Both the position numbers and the translations under genes were made by a program. A DNA stretch of 64,000 nucleotides from an uncultured Sinobacteraceae bacterium (lineage in GTDB: Bacteria; Pseudomonadota; Gammaproteobacteria; Nevskiales; Nevskiaceae), in NCBI GenBank assembly GCA_903822975.1, contig CAIJRD010000011.1, forward strand, positions 62,001 through 126,000. The letters are read 5' to 3'. Below are positions 36,879 through 45,762 of the stretch, in pieces. Each line of letters opens with the position of its first letter. Within the stretch, counting starts at the first letter, position 1. Under the pieces are notes generated by a model, which was not told the origin of the DNA, made no database searches, and saw only the letters and a list, made by a program, of their open reading frames with translations.

Positions 36879-39272
36879 TCAATGCGGACGCAGCGCCTCG
36901 TTCGCCGACTTCGGCGATTCGGCCGCCGCTTCACCGGCAGGCTTCGGCTCAGGCACGCGTTCAAGTGCGAGCCGCAACACGTCCTCGACCCAACGCACCG
37001 GCTCGATATCCAGCTTGGTCTTGATCGTGTCCGGAATTTCGGCCAGATCCTTGAGGTTTTCCTGCGAGATGATCACCGTGCGAATACCGCCACGCTGTGC
37101 CGCCAACAGTTTTTCCTTGAGCCCACCAATCGGCAGCACTTCGCCGCGCAAGGTGATTTCACCGGTCATCGCCACATCGGCGCGCACCGGAATATTCGTC
37201 AGTGCCGAGACAATCGCTGTGCACATCGCAATACCGGCGCTCGGACCATCCTTCGGCGTAGCGCCTTCCGGCACATGCACGTGGATATCGTTCTTTTGAT
37301 AGAAGTCCGGATCGATGCCGAGCGCCTTGGCGCGCGAACGCACCACCGTCAACGCGGCCTGGATCGACTCCTGCATGACGTTGCCGAGTGAACCGGTTTG
37401 CGTGAGCTTGCCCTTGCCCGGCGACAGCGCCGCTTCGATCGACAGCAACTCGCCGCCGACTTCGGTCCAGGCCAGACCGGTAACTTGGCCGACTTGGTTC
37501 TTCTCTTCGGCGCGACCATAACGGAAGCGCTGAACACCGAGAAACTTGTTCAGATTTTTCTCGTTGACCTTGACCTTCTTCTCGCTCGGCTTCAGCAGGA
37601 TCTGCTTGACCACCTTGCGCGAAATCTTGCTGATCTCACGTTCAAGGTTACGCACGCCGGCTTCACGCGTGTACAGACGCACAATATCGCGGATCGCGCC
37701 GTCGCTGATTTCCAGTTCCGAATCCTTCAGACCGTTTGCCTTGATCTGCTTGGGCACCAGATAGCGCTTGGCGATGTTCAGCTTTTCGTCTTCGGTATAA
37801 CCCGGGATGCGGATGACTTCCATGCGATCGAGCAGCGGACCGGGAATGTTCAGCGTGTTGCTGGTTGCGATGAACATCACGTCGGACAGGTCGTAATCGA
37901 CCTCAAGGTAATGGTCCGCAAACGTATTGTTCTGCTCGGGATCAAGCACCTCGAGCAGAGCCGAAGACGGATCGCCACGGAAATCCATGCTCATCTTGTC
38001 GATTTCGTCGAGCAGGAACAGCGGATTCTTGACGCCGACCTTGGCCATGCTCTGCACGATCTTGCCCGGCATCGAGCCGATGTACGTGCGCCGATGTCCG
38101 CGGATCTCCGCCTCGTCACGCACGCCACCCAAGCTCATGCGCGTGAACTTGCGATTGGTGGCTTCCGCGATCGAGCGGCCGAGCGAAGTCTTGCCGACAC
38201 CCGGCGGACCAACCAGGCACAGGATCGGGCCTTTCAGCTTTTTCACGCGGCTCTGCACAGCGAGATATTCGAGGATGCGTTCCTTGACTTTGTCGAGGCC
38301 GTAATGATCGGCATCGAGCTGGGTCTCGGCTTTCGGCAGATCGATCGTCGCCTTGGTGGTTTTCTTCCAAGGCACCTGCGTCAGCCAGTCGAGATAGTTG
38401 CGCACCACGGTGGCTTCGGCCGACATCGCTGGCATCATCTTCAGCTTGTTCAGTTCGGCATTGGCCTTGATCTTGGCCGCTTTTGGCATGCCTGATTTTT
38501 CGATCTTGCGCGCCAGCTCTTCCTGTTCGTTCGGCGCATCTTCCAGCTCACCCAGTTCCTTCTGGATCGCCTTCATCTGCTCGTTGAGGTAGTACTCGCG
38601 CTGATTCTTCTCCATCTGCGACTTCACGCGGCCGCGGATCTTCTTCTCGATCTGTAGCACATCGATTTCGCCTTCCAGTTGGCCGAGCACGTATTCCAGG
38701 CGCGATTTAGGCTCCGACAGCTCGAGCACTTTCTGCTTGTCGGCGAGCTTGAGGTTCAAATGCGCGGCGATGGCGTCGGCCAGCCGACCCGGCGCATCCA
38801 TGCTCGAAAGTGACGGCAGCAACTCGGCCGGCACCTTCTTGTTCAGCTTGACGTACTGCTCGAAGGTCGACACCGCCGCCCTCATCACTGCATCGGCATC
38901 GTTGCCGGTCTGCGCATCATCTGGCGGCAGCGGCTCGAATTCCGAGATTAGATACGGATCCGATTCGATCAGCTGCGTCATCCGCGCGCGCTGCGCACCT
39001 TCGACCAGCACCTTGACCGTGCCATCGGGCAACTTCAGCAGCTGCAGAATGCTGGCGAGCGTGCCGGTGTCGTACAGGTCGTCGATGCCCGGCTCGTCGG
39101 TATCGGCGTGCTTCTGCGCCACCAGCAGGATGCGCTTGCCGTCCTGCATCGCAGCCGTCAGCGCGCGCACGGACTTCTCGCGACCAACGAACAGCGGAAT
39201 AGCCATGTGCGGGTACACCACCACGTCGCGCAGTGGCAGGACGGGAGCGATGTGGTCGTTGGTCGTGGACAC
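36879..39272 (-). CDS. lon: ATP-dependent Lon protease
   Basis: Cytoplasmic AAA+ serine protease degrading misfolded and regulatory proteins; 797 residues. Seen: N-terminal LON domain ([20 protein letters not shown]), Walker [12 protein letters not shown], Walker [11 protein letters not shown], and the Ser678-Lys719 dyad in DGPSAGIA and IGGLKEK. C-terminal tail beyond residue 775 is Ala/Pro/Glu-rich. Upstream leader has a strong hairpin. Conserved neighbour of hupB. Confidence 0.98.
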   Translation of the reverse strand: MSTTNDHIAPVLPLRDVVVYPHMAIPLFVGREKSVRALTAAMQDGKRILLVAQKHADTDEPGIDDLYDTGTLASILQLLKLPDGTVKVLVEGAQRARMTQLIESDPYLISEFEPLPPDDAQTGNDADAVMRAAVSTFEQYVKLNKKVPAELLPSLSSMDAPGRLADAIAAHLNLKLADKQKVLELSEPKSRLEYVLGQLEGEIDVLQIEKKIRGRVKSQMEKNQREYYLNEQMKAIQKELGELEDAPNEQEELARKIEKSGMPKAAKIKANAELNKLKMMPAMSAEATVVRNYLDWLTQVPWKKTTKATIDLPKAETQLDADHYGLDKVKERILEYLAVQSRVKKLKGPILCLVGPPGVGKTSLGRSIAEATNRKFTRMSLGGVRDEAEIRGHRRTYIGSMPGKIVQSMAKVGVKNPLFLLDEIDKMSMDFRGDPSSALLEVLDPEQNNTFADHYLEVDYDLSDVMFIATSNTLNIPGPLLDRMEVIRIPGYTEDEKLNIAKRYLVPKQIKANGLKDSELEISDGAIRDIVRLYTREAGVRNLEREISKISRKVVKQILLKPSEKKVKVNEKNLNKFLGVQRFRYGRAEEKNQVGQVTGLAWTEVGGELLSIEAALSPGKGKLTQTGSLGNVMQESIQAALTVVRSRAKALGIDPDFYQKNDIHVHVPEGATPKDGPSAGIAMCTAIVSALTNIPVRADVAMTGEITLRGEVLPIGGLKEKLLAAQRGGIRTVIISQENLKDLAEIPDTIKTKLDIEPVRWVEDVLRLALERVPEPKPAGEAAAESPKSANEALRPH

Positions 39273-39295
39273 GGGTTACCTCGGCGGATGGATAA

Positions 39296-39320
39296 GTCGC
39301 ATCCAGTGTGCGGATGCGAC
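39296..39320 (-). promoter_or_regulatory. Hairpin in the lon leader/promoter
   Basis: Perfect 9-bp inverted repeat GTCGCATCC/GGATGCGAC with a 7-base centre, 24-48 bp upstream of the lon ATG. Could be an operator or an RNA hairpin that controls lon; no T-run, so not a terminator. Confidence 0.5.
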
Positions 39321-39348
39321 AACGTTCAACATACGAACACTTCAGCCC

Positions 39349-39380
39349 GATTCAAGTCCGATTCAAGTCCGATTCGGGCC
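39349..39380. repeat. 11-bp tandem repeats upstream of lon
   Basis: Two perfect copies of GATTCAAGTCC followed by a partial third (GATTCGGGCC), about 77-108 bp upstream of the lon start. Confidence 0.85.
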
Positions 39381-39704
39381 GGGCTGCGATGTTCTGATCG
39401 GTTGATTGTAGAGCAGGACCCACGGGGCCTGAAAAAACGCTGGGCGTCGACCGCCGCCTGGACGCCTTGGAACCCGGGTAGCTGGCCTCGCCGGCGTGTT
39501 CGACAGCACCTCCAATGCCGACGCCGTATTGCACGCGGACTCGAAAGCATTGGCGCGCGCTGTTGCGATCGGGTGCAACCAGGTCTGTCCTTCCTATGAA
39601 AACGCGCGGATAAAACGCGCGGACCTCGACGTGGACTGAACTTCGCGTCAGGTCGATGCCGCACTACTTTGCGCGCCGATGACCGGCAGGGTTAGGCAGC
39701 ATGG

Positions 39705-42700
39705 TCAGGCGGCGTGCTCGGCCCAATAAGGCGTCGGGCGCGCACCGCGGCGCAACAGCTCGCTCATTTGTGCGGCGGGCAGCGAACGACTGAAGTAGTG
39801 TCCTTGTATCGCATCGCAGCCATGCGCAATCAGAAATTCGAGTTGCTCGGCGGCTTCCACACCTTCGCCGATCGTGCGCAGCTTCAGCGACTGCGCCATC
39901 GCAATGATCGCCAACGCGATCGATGCGGCGTCCTTGCTGGAATGCAGATCCTGAATGAACGACTTGTCGATCTTGATCACGTCGATCGGGAAGCGCTTCA
40001 GATTGCTCAGGCTGGAGTAGCCGGTGCCAAAATCGTCCATCGCGAGCACCACGCCGAGCTGCTGCAGCGATCGCAGCGTACCGATCACCGCCTCCGGGTT
40101 TTGCATCAGGCCGCTTTCCGTCAATTCGAGCTGCAGATGCCGCGCTTGCAGGCCGCTGTCGTGCAGCACCTGCTGCACCAGCTGCAGGATGTCCTGCTGA
40201 TGGAATTGCCGCGCCGAAACATTGACCGACATGGTCAGTTCGCCGTGTCCCGCCTGCTGCCAGCGTTTCAGTTGCTCGCAGGCCGTGCGGATCACCCATT
40301 CACCGATCGGCAAGATCAGTCCAGTCTCTTCGGCCAGCGGGATGAAGCGTCCCGGCGGGACCATGCCGAGCTCCGGATGGCGCCAGCGGATCAATGCCTC
40401 GACGCCACTGATCTGGCCGCTTGAAGACTCGATCTGCGGCTCGTAGTGCAGTTCGAATTCCTGGCGTTCGAGCGCCTGACGCAGCGCACCTTCGAGCTTC
40501 ACCCGCTCATCAGTGGCCACACCCATTTCTTGCGCGTAGCGGCGGAACCCGCTGCGCCCCGCAGCCTTGGCCTGATACATCGCAAGATCCGCGCGCTTGA
40601 GCAGCAACTCGGCGGTGTCGCCGTCGTCGGGAAACACGCTGACGCCGATACTCGCGCTGATACGCAGGCTGCGCTGCTCGGCCAACAGTGGCAGCGAGAG
40701 TGCGGTGAGTACCTTGGTGGCGACTTGATCCGCAGCCGCCGGCTCGGTGAGGTTCTGCAACATCACCACGAACTCGTCACCGCCGAGACGTGCGACCGTG
40801 TCGCCTTCCCAGACGATTTCTTTAAGGCGCTCGGCGACTGCTTTCAGCAGCAGATCACCCTGACTGTGGCCGAAGCTGTCGTTGATGAACTTGAAGCCGT
40901 CGAGGTCGAGAAACAGCAGCGCCAGCGGCCGCGCCGTGCGCCTGGCCTGCGCCAGCGCCTGAGCAACGCGATCATTGAGCAGATTGCGGTTCGGCAAGCC
41001 GGTGAGCGCGTCGTGGTTGGCCAGATAGGCCATCTGCGCATCGTGCAGCTTGCGTTCGGAAATATCGGTGGCGACGCCGTCGAGCCGCAGCGGCTGGCCG
41101 CGACCATTGCACACCAGACGCGCCCGATCCTCGAGCCAACGAACCTCGCCATCGGGACGCACAATGCGGTACTGCAGCGTCGCGGCACGATGCTGCAACA
41201 AGCCGGCGAGCCAGGTTTGCACCATGCTGCGATCGCGCGGATGGACCATTTTCAACCAGAGGCCGCGATCGGTATGAAAGTCGGACACCGGCCGGCGGTG
41301 GCTGCGCTCGACTGCCGGGTTCACATACAAAAGTTCGAACTTGCTGGCGCTCAGAGACCAGACGACGTTATCGATCGATTCGAGAATGCCCGACAGTTTT
41401 TCCTCGGCCTGGTGGAGTTCCTCGACGCGCTCCTGCAGCGAGAGGTTGGCGTCGGTCAGTTGATTACGCGCCTGCCGCAGCCCTTCGCGAGCACCGTCGA
41501 GGCCTTCGGCGGCGCGACCGATTTCGGCTTGCAGCACGTTGAAACTGCCAGCGAGTTCGCCGACCTCGTCGCGCGTGTTGACGACCACCGGCACCAGTGT
41601 GAAATCGGCATGCGCTGCGTCGAGGTCGCCGCGGCCGAGGGCCTGCATGGCGCGCGAGAACTCCGTCAACGTGCCGGCCGTGAGCCGCTTCGCCGCCTCC
41701 GACAGCGCCAAGGCCGAATGGCCGATCATGCCCGGCAACACCAGTGCAACCGTGATCGACAGCATGGCGACGGCGACGAAGATGTCCGACAGCGCCGTGA
41801 GCAAGGCGCTGTGCTGCTGCGGCAGATTGCTCACTGCAAGCAGGTAGCCGCTGCCGTCGAGCGCGAGTACCAGCAGCATCGCGCCGGTCAGCTTCAGCTG
41901 CAGACCATGTCCGAGCGTCGGCAGACCCGCACGGCGACGGTCCGACGCGCGGCGCCAGGCAAACAACATCGAGCCGGCGTAGGCAAACGCGAGACCGATC
42001 ACCACCGTCGGCAAGCCGAATTGCTCGAAGCCGAGCAAGGCCGACAAGCCCCAGATCATTGCGGCGATCAAACCCAGCGCCAGACTGCCGCGCGGTGCGC
42101 GATACGGACGCGCTTGTGCGGGCGCGTCGCGGCGCAACAGCCACACCGCCACGCTCGGCAAGGCAATGCCGATCAGATAGGTGAAATTGGCGGCTGCCAC
42201 CAGCCAGATCGGATCGCCGATCAGCAGGAATAGAATCGCCATCGCCGCCGTCAATAAGGTCGCCACCCAGGGCGTGTCGCTGGGCGCACGCAGTGCCAGC
42301 ACGCGCGGCAGCAGGCCGTCTTCCGACAACTGAGCCAGCGTGCGCGAAGCGCCGGCCAGGGGCTGCAAGGTTCCCGAGAACATGCTGAACACCATGAACC
42401 AGATCGCCGCGGCCTTGGCGCTGGCGCCGAAGACCGGTGCGAACGTTGGTCCGAGCACCAGTGCCAGATCCTGCCCCAGCGGCTCCGGCCCGAGCACACC
42501 CAGCCAGATCACCGGAAGCGCGACGAAGAACATCGCACTCATCAAGCCGCTGGCCAGCATCGCCCGCGGAATATTGCGGTTCGGATCGATGGTTTCGCCG
42601 ACATGGCAGGCTGCGGCCTCGAATGCGGGAGCAGCGAAGCCGACCAGGTAGAGCCCCGCCATCAGACTGGTCAATTGACCGAAGGGTCCGGAGAACGGCG

Positions 42701-43313
42701 TGGTGAGGTGGAAGTCGAACGACTGCTTCCAGTCCACCAGCCCATTGGCAATCGGCGCCAGCCCCGAGATCAGCGCCATCGCGGCGGCAACCACGGCAAT
42801 CGGCAACGCCAGTCGTCCGACCCAGCGAATCCCGGAAAGATTCACCAGCGTGAAGAACAGCACCAGCGCGACTGCCATCAGGTGCACCGGCGCCGATGGC
42901 AGATACCACTGGTGTATCGCCGACGCCGACAAAATCGCGGTAAGCCCGCAGGTGGGGACCCAACCCCACCAGTAGCAGACGCCGGTGAGATTCGCCAACA
43001 CCGGGCTGTACGGTCGGAACGCCTCGGCGCAGCTGGCCGCGATTCCGCCAACACGGTTCGGATACATCAGCACCAGTTCGGTCCATCCAGGTGCTGCGGC
43101 CCAGGACAGCATCAAGCCGAGAATCAACAGCGGCACCGCCGCGCTGCCCTGTCCGAGGATATCGCCCTGCCCGACGAACAGTGCTGCAATGATGAACAGG
43201 CTCTGGTTGCTGCCGCCCATCGCCAGCGCCGTCGTCTTCAGCCAGCGCAAGGTTCGCGGATGCGCGCGGGGCGCACAGCCCGCGTCGGTGAACGGCGAGG
43301 GATAGGCGCGCAT
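39705..43313 (-). CDS. APC-family permease fused to HAMP-PAS-GGDEF-EAL
   Basis: 1202 residues. N-terminal amino acid/polyamine permease-like domain with about 12 membrane segments (25-455; GGSNQSLFIIAALFVGQGD, VGETIDPNRNIPRAM), two further membrane helices (470-530), HAMP (535-590), coiled coil (595-640), PAS (643-755), diguanylate cyclase with intact RLGGDEF (842-848), and EAL phosphodiesterase (940-1190) with VEALIRW, N1031 in SVNVSARQF, MDDFGTGYSS, IDKSF, EGVE and QGHYFS, i.e. a full catalytic set. The GGDEF inhibitory site is WEGD rather than RxxD. Likely senses a transported or bound solute and changes cyclic di-GMP, probably by degrading it. Not adjacent to other signalling genes. Confidence 0.92.
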   Translation of the reverse strand: MRAYPSPFTDAGCAPRAHPRTLRWLKTTALAMGGSNQSLFIIAALFVGQGDILGQGSAAVPLLILGLMLSWAAAPGWTELVLMYPNRVGGIAASCAEAFRPYSPVLANLTGVCYWWGWVPTCGLTAILSASAIHQWYLPSAPVHLMAVALVLFFTLVNLSGIRWVGRLALPIAVVAAAMALISGLAPIANGLVDWKQSFDFHLTTPFSGPFGQLTSLMAGLYLVGFAAPAFEAAACHVGETIDPNRNIPRAMLASGLMSAMFFVALPVIWLGVLGPEPLGQDLALVLGPTFAPVFGASAKAAAIWFMVFSMFSGTLQPLAGASRTLAQLSEDGLLPRVLALRAPSDTPWVATLLTAAMAILFLLIGDPIWLVAAANFTYLIGIALPSVAVWLLRRDAPAQARPYRAPRGSLALGLIAAMIWGLSALLGFEQFGLPTVVIGLAFAYAGSMLFAWRRASDRRRAGLPTLGHGLQLKLTGAMLLVLALDGSGYLLAVSNLPQQHSALLTALSDIFVAVAMLSITVALVLPGMIGHSALALSEAAKRLTAGTLTEFSRAMQALGRGDLDAAHADFTLVPVVVNTRDEVGELAGSFNVLQAEIGRAAEGLDGAREGLRQARNQLTDANLSLQERVEELHQAEEKLSGILESIDNVVWSLSASKFELLYVNPAVERSHRRPVSDFHTDRGLWLKMVHPRDRSMVQTWLAGLLQHRAATLQYRIVRPDGEVRWLEDRARLVCNGRGQPLRLDGVATDISERKLHDAQMAYLANHDALTGLPNRNLLNDRVAQALAQARRTARPLALLFLDLDGFKFINDSFGHSQGDLLLKAVAERLKEIVWEGDTVARLGGDEFVVMLQNLTEPAAADQVATKVLTALSLPLLAEQRSLRISASIGVSVFPDDGDTAELLLKRADLAMYQAKAAGRSGFRRYAQEMGVATDERVKLEGALRQALERQEFELHYEPQIESSSGQISGVEALIRWRHPELGMVPPGRFIPLAEETGLILPIGEWVIRTACEQLKRWQQAGHGELTMSVNVSARQFHQQDILQLVQQVLHDSGLQARHLQLELTESGLMQNPEAVIGTLRSLQQLGVVLAMDDFGTGYSSLSNLKRFPIDVIKIDKSFIQDLHSSKDAASIALAIIAMAQSLKLRTIGEGVEAAEQLEFLIAHGCDAIQGHYFSRSLPAAQMSELLRRGARPTPYWAEHAA

Positions 43314-43710
43314 CAGGCTGGGCGGCCGACTCTGACGCTCACGATGGCGGCGCGCGCGCCGCCCCGGTTACCACGCTTCGGGTTGCTACCCGCGCGCGCC
43401 GAGTCGACGGCGAACTGCCGCGCTTGCGTTGGGTTGCATCCGAAAGCTTTCATTCGGGAATGCTGCCACCGCACCGCACCGGCTTCGTCGGGAAGCTTAC
43501 GATCGCGCGGATTGGCCGGCTGAGCGGCACGCAAACGTGACTGCGATGGCAGCTTCGCCGTCGCGGCACAGGTTCGACACCTGCGCCGCGACAGCGCCGT
43601 CGATCGGCCGAAGGCATAACCCGACGGACTGCAAAGGCCCAGCGTGGCACTCGATCACGATGCCGTGCGGTATTTCGGTTCGCACCGGACAGCTGTGATT
43701 CTGCCGCGCC
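43314..43710. other. Intergenic region upstream of the permease-GGDEF-EAL gene
   Basis: 397 bp between two minus-strand genes. One feature stands out: an 18-bp perfect palindrome GGCGGCGCG/CGCGCCGCC at 43346-43363, 33 bp before the permease-fusion start. No gene supported. Confidence 0.5.
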
Positions 43711-44670
43711 TCAGCGCGTTGCGCGACGCAGCACATCCAGCATCCCGTTCGCAGTATTCGCCGCTGGAATCGCGTTCTGCTCGATCAGTGCAGCATGCAG
43801 TTTCGGCAGGTTCCAGAACGGCGCGGACGGCATAAGATGATGTTCCAGGTGATAGTGCTCGTTGTGCGGCGCCACGAGTAACTTCTCCAACCAGTTGGCG
43901 CGGGTCGAACGCGCATGCTCGATCGGATTGGTACTCAGAGGATTTTCGACAACGGCATGATCGGCCAGCACGCGGATGCGCATCATCAGCGGAAACGGGA
44001 TCAGATAGGCCAGCGCCCACAACAGGTAAAGGCTGCCGTGATGCAAGCTCAGGAGTGCGCCAAAAATCGCCAGTTGCCAGCCGATTGCAATCAAGCCGCC
44101 GTTGCGTCGGTAGATCGCAAGATGACCCAGTAAACCTTGAGGCGATGGATATTCGACCCGCTCGACGACTCCGTTCTGCTGGTACTTCCAGTAGCCGGCA
44201 ATCATCACGTTGAGCCCGATCAGCGCTTTGAAACCGGTGATCCCGATGAGATCACGCAGCAATTTTCGTCGAAGGCTGCCTTTGCGGACCGGGTAGTGCT
44301 CGACCATGACGAAGTCGGGATCTGCGCGCGTACCCGCGAGCCGGTGGTGGGCCATGTGGTAACTGCGATACATCGGCATGCTGTTGAAGATCGGCAGTGC
44401 GCAAAGATACTGTCCGACCCAGTCGTTGACGCGTGCATTGGCGAACAGCGCGCGGTGCGCGGCCTCATGCATCAGGATCGCCAGACCGACTTGCACACCA
44501 CTCAGCAGCAGCACACTGAGCAGATACGAAACGGGGTGCGGCCAGAACAGGCTGATCGAGAACGCCAGCAGAAACAGCCCCCAGTCTCGCAGCACCGCAA
44601 GCGAACCGCGCAAGTTGGAACGCTGTTTGAGCGCCTCGCGCAACGCAGGATCGATAACGAATGTGTTCAT
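43711..44670 (-). CDS. Membrane fatty acid desaturase
   Basis: 319 residues, integral inner-membrane di-iron desaturase. Seen: the three histidine boxes HEAAH (near 68), HMAHH (near 105) and HYHLEHH (near 275), and about four membrane segments. It introduces a double bond in acyl lipids, or hydroxylates or desaturates a related substrate; position not predictable. ATG at 44670 gives the normal short N-terminus. Divergently transcribed from a PaaX-like regulator with an inverted repeat between them, so the regulator probably controls it. Confidence 0.9.
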   Translation of the reverse strand: MNTFVIDPALREALKQRSNLRGSLAVLRDWGLFLLAFSISLFWPHPVSYLLSVLLLSGVQVGLAILMHEAAHRALFANARVNDWVGQYLCALPIFNSMPMYRSYHMAHHRLAGTRADPDFVMVEHYPVRKGSLRRKLLRDLIGITGFKALIGLNVMIAGYWKYQQNGVVERVEYPSPQGLLGHLAIYRRNGGLIAIGWQLAIFGALLSLHHGSLYLLWALAYLIPFPLMMRIRVLADHAVVENPLSTNPIEHARSTRANWLEKLLVAPHNEHYHLEHHLMPSAPFWNLPKLHAALIEQNAIPAANTANGMLDVLRRATR

Positions 44671-44747
44671 GTCGGCAAGCGTTCCAGAAAAATGCGCGTC
44701 GATGCCCGTCGCCGATCGACGGGCGAGCAACGATGCACAGAAACATA

Positions 44748-44784
44748 GTTACAGGTTAACGCTTTATATATCCATTTCTGTAAC
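44748..44784. promoter_or_regulatory. Inverted repeat between desaturase and PaaX-like genes
   Basis: GTTACAG (44748-44754) and CTGTAAC (44778-44784) are perfect reverse complements 23 bp apart, within an AT-rich stretch (TTTATATA) that is unusual in this genome and may hold both promoters. Good candidate operator for the adjacent regulator. Confidence 0.55.
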
Positions 44785-44822
44785 GTTACAACTTCCAGCA
44801 TGTTCTGGTTTATCGTGTACGA

Positions 44823-45650
44823 ATGAAACCGACCGCGAAATCCTTGGTGCTGGACTTGCTGCTCGCCGCCGACGGCGGGTCGCTGAGCGCGCACGAAGCG
44901 GTGCGCTGCGGTGCGCTATTCGATATCACCGCCAACAACGTCCGCGTCACGCTGGTGCGCCTCGGTTCTGAAGGACTGATCGAGGCGGCGGGCCGCGGCA
45001 GCTACCGCTTGGGACCGGCAGCACAAGATCTGGCGGGTGAAGTCGCCACCTGGCGCAGCGCCGAACAGCGCGTGCGCCGCTGGAATGGCGGCTACATCGC
45101 CGTGCATTGTGCGGGGCTTGGGCGTAGCGATCGCGCCGCCCTCAAGCGGCGCCAGCGTGCCTTGCAGATGCTGGGCTTTCGCGAATACGAAGGCGCGCTT
45201 TACCTGCGGCCGGACAATATCGAACGCGACCTCGATGCGGTGCGTCAGCGCCTGGTCACGCTCGGCCTGGAGCCGCATGCGCCGGTGTTTCTGGCCAGCG
45301 CCTTCGGACCGCGACAGCTGACGCAAATCGAGCGTCTTTGGGATCGCAAAGCGCTGGAAGCCAGCTACCACAAATTGCAGAAACGCTTGCACGATTGGAT
45401 CGAACGCAGCGACGGACTTGACCGCGACATCGCCGCACGCGAAGCGTTTCTGATCGGCGGTGCGGCCATTCGGCAATTGGTGTTCGATCCGCTGCTGCCG
45501 GCGCCCATGATCGATGTCGACGCGCGGCAGGCGTTCGTCGAAACCGTGCATCGCTTCGACGCCTGCGGGCGCAAGATCTGGGCACAACTCTATCGGTCCG
45601 CACTACCGACAACGGTTAGCAGCAAGGCGAAGCGCGCGCGACGCGCCTGA
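44823..45650 (+). CDS. PaaX-like transcriptional regulator
   Basis: 275 residues with a PaaX-type layout: N-terminal winged helix-turn-helix (about 5-65; AKSLVLDLLLA, TANNVRVTLVRLGSEGLI), central domain (WNGGYIAVHC, LGFREYEGALYLRPDN) and PaaX C-terminal helical domain (DFDPLLP-like VFDPLLPAPMID). PaaX of E. coli represses phenylacetate genes when phenylacetyl-CoA is absent; no paa genes are here, so the ligand may be another acyl-CoA. Divergent from a fatty acid desaturase, its most likely target. Confidence 0.85.
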   Translation: MKPTAKSLVLDLLLAADGGSLSAHEAVRCGALFDITANNVRVTLVRLGSEGLIEAAGRGSYRLGPAAQDLAGEVATWRSAEQRVRRWNGGYIAVHCAGLGRSDRAALKRRQRALQMLGFREYEGALYLRPDNIERDLDAVRQRLVTLGLEPHAPVFLASAFGPRQLTQIERLWDRKALEASYHKLQKRLHDWIERSDGLDRDIAAREAFLIGGAAIRQLVFDPLLPAPMIDVDARQAFVETVHRFDACGRKIWAQLYRSALPTTVSSKAKRARRA

Positions 45651-45762
45651 GGCGGCGCACTTGTACTAAAGGCGTTCCGTGTGTCGACCACCGGAATGCC
45701 CAGTACGAATCGAACAGCAATAAGTGAAGTCTATCGACGACGTTTCACAGCCGACCAAGGCT

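Larger units (their letters stand above)
39273..39704. other. Region between lon and the permease-GGDEF-EAL gene
   Basis: 432 bp with no supported gene. It holds the lon leader hairpin and the 11-bp repeats listed separately. Short reading frames here show no recognisable product. Confidence 0.6.

Noticed and set aside
40446..42233. 595-codon open frame on the plus strand
   Set aside because: Antisense of the permease-GGDEF-EAL gene; His/Gln/Arg-rich shadow.
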